Under the pieces are notes generated by a model, which did no database searches, had not been told where the DNA came from, and saw nothing but the letters and a program-made list of their open reading frames with translations. This document shows, piece after piece, positions 5,147 to 6,281 of a DNA stretch of 6,281 nt (the stretch's first letter is position 1; the number at the start of each line of letters is the position of its first letter). This DNA comes from Chitinophagaceae bacterium (GTDB taxonomy: Bacteria > Bacteroidota > Bacteroidia > Chitinophagales > Chitinophagaceae): positions 1 through 6,281 of the forward strand of contig JAOQAL010000534.1 of assembly GCA_025963615.1 (NCBI GenBank), written 5' to 3'. The translations under genes were made by a program, and so were the position numbers.

Positions 5147-6281
5147 TTATTCCAATATCAATTCTATAACAGGAATTTCAAAAGCAGGTTTTTTTTCAGG
5201 CAGCTCTACAATAAGATCGGCCGAGCTATTATCGGTCTTTTTAAATTTAAGTTCTGAATTATCATGTAGAAACTGGGCATATTTTACTTTGCCCCGGTAT
5301 CCCGTGAGGGTAATAGAGCCAGCGGGATATTCAAAAAGATGAACGTATAATCTTTTATCCTTTGCATTATAAGTAAGTTTTGTATTGGTGGGCGCCTTGA
5401 ATTCAGCTGGTGCAAAGCTGCAGCCCAAAATCGATTTATCATTAGCGTGCATCCATATTCCAAGGCTGTCCAACGCGCTGGAAGCCCTGCTATCAAACTC
5501 ACCCCGGGCAGTGGGTCCTACATTCAGCAACAGATTCCCGCCATTACTTACCGAAGTGATTAATAAATCAAGCAACTGCCTATGGGTTTTCCAGGTATTC
5601 TCATCTCGATAAAATCCCCAGGAGCCTGAGAACGTCTGGCAGGTTTCCCAAACTTTACCCCTGTATTTTTCAAGTTCCTCCGGGCTCACCTGTTCCGGTG
5701 TTTCAAAATCAACCCCATCTTCATAATCGTTCAGATCGAGTCTGTTATCTACGATAATGCCGGGCTGAAGTTTTCGAATCTGTTTAAGTAAGGCAACCGA
5801 TCCCCAGTCGTCCCGGCCTTTTCCATATTTACCCGGAAAAGAAAAGTCGAGCCATAAAATGTCGATTTTCCCATATTTTGTCAATATCTCCGTTACCTCG
5901 TTGTACAGGTATTTCCGGTATACGGCCATATCCCTGCCTTTATTTAACCTGGCATAAGCGCTATCGCTGGCTACAAGCGGCCTTTGGGGATGTACTTCAT
6001 CTATGGTATAATCGGGATGATGCCAGTCAATGAGTGAATAATAAAAACCTACCTTAATACCTTCGGCTCTGAACGCTTCTACAAATTCTTTTACTAAGTC
6101 CCGTTTGGCGGGTGTATTGGTAGCTTTATAGTCAGTGTACTTGCTGTCAAATAAATTAAATCCTTCATGATGTTTTGAAGTAAGCACTGCGTATTTCATG
6201 CCAGCCGCCTTCGCTTTTTTTGCCCATGCTTTCGGGTCAAACAAGTCGGGGTTAAACAATTTGAAATATTTTTCATAATCG
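5147..6281 (-). CDS. GH29 alpha-L-fucosidase (partial, N-terminus outside window)
   Basis: The frame is open at the right edge and codes for 377 complete residues to the TAA at 5147-5149. The first visible residues, DYEKYFKLFNPDLFDPKAW, join a typical GH29 catalytic barrel. Landmarks, numbered from the leucine codon at 6259: KYAVLTSKHHEGFNLFDSK (22-40), GFYYSLIDWHHPDY (71-84), ILWLDFSFPGKYGKG (134-148) with Asp138 as the expected catalytic nucleophile, PGIIVDNRLDL (166-176), WETCQTFSGSWGFY (204-217) and GGNLLLNVGPTARGEF (240-255). The acid/base residue is not assigned, as it varies among GH29 members. A beta-rich C-terminal region follows (about 285-370). The enzyme releases alpha-linked L-fucose from glycans by a retaining mechanism. 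Perhaps 80-110 residues are missing, probably including an export signal. No SusC/SusD genes or other glycan-utilisation partners are visible on this side. Confidence 0.96.
   Translation of the reverse strand, partial: DYEKYFKLFNPDLFDPKAWAKKAKAAGMKYAVLTSKHHEGFNLFDSKYTDYKATNTPAKRDLVKEFVEAFRAEGIKVGFYYSLIDWHHPDYTIDEVHPQRPLVASDSAYARLNKGRDMAVYRKYLYNEVTEILTKYGKIDILWLDFSFPGKYGKGRDDWGSVALLKQIRKLQPGIIVDNRLDLNDYEDGVDFETPEQVSPEELEKYRGKVWETCQTFSGSWGFYRDENTWKTHRQLLDLLITSVSNGGNLLLNVGPTARGEFDSRASSALDSLGIWMHANDKSILGCSFAPAEFKAPTNTKLTYNAKDKRLYVHLFEYPAGSITLTGYRGKVKYAQFLHDNSELKFKKTDNSSADLIVELPEKKPAFEIPVIELILE

Noticed and set aside
5284..5612. Open frames at 5284-5502 (minus) and 5385-5612 (plus)
   Set aside because: Both fall within the GH29 fucosidase coding region in other frames and have no recognisable motif.
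6257..6259. Fucosidase start at 6259
   Set aside because: The codon is TTG (leucine) within an open frame that continues to the window edge with GH29-like residues upstream (DYEKYFK), so the gene is truncated by the window and does not start there.

Overview
The window looks like chromosomal DNA from a Bacteroidota bacterium, probably a Chitinophagaceae-type soil or plant-associated genus. The reasons are moderate AT-richness, coding starts without clear Shine-Dalgarno sites, protein sequences typical of that phylum, and a GH29 alpha-L-fucosidase of the kind found in its glycan-degrading species. The placement rests on protein style and is an inference. No tRNA, rRNA, CRISPR array or phage gene was seen.

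Layout. At the left edge (1-513, minus) is the N-terminal 171 residues of a chloroperoxidase-like alpha/beta hydrolase. Two small proteins of unknown function follow, divergently arranged: an 89-residue one (687-956, minus) and an 81-residue one (1224-1469, plus). The 240-base gap at 984-1223 holds a 6-bp inverted repeat and a run of seven G. A single-domain response regulator (1603-2007, plus) then meets a 669-residue cytoplasmic PAS-PAS-PAS histidine kinase (2002-4011, minus) tail to tail. The two genes share six bases, so each stop codon lies inside or against the other gene. They are probably partners in a phosphorelay, although they cannot share a transcript.

From 4012 to 5146 there is no convincing gene. 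This stretch holds the most unusual DNA in the window: a 468-bp non-coding element (4315-4782) with 17-bp imperfect terminal inverted repeats and a 4-bp CTAA direct repeat on each side, as expected of a MITE-like insertion. Inside it a 48-bp end sequence is repeated exactly 360 bp away. Between the copies are two tandem 117-bp units, each carrying two copies of an 11-bp palindrome (GGTTGSCAACC type). To the right is a strong plus-strand intrinsic terminator (4921-4945) with no recognisable gene in front of it, which may end a small RNA. To the left is a hairpin (4249-4278) that reads as a minus-strand terminator.

The right edge (5147-6281, minus) is most of a GH29 alpha-L-fucosidase, with its N-terminus beyond the window. 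Apart from the kinase/regulator pair, the genes show no functional link. No complete new defence or mobile system is evident. The best leads are the structured MITE-like element, the orphan terminator, and the overlapping convergent two-component pair.
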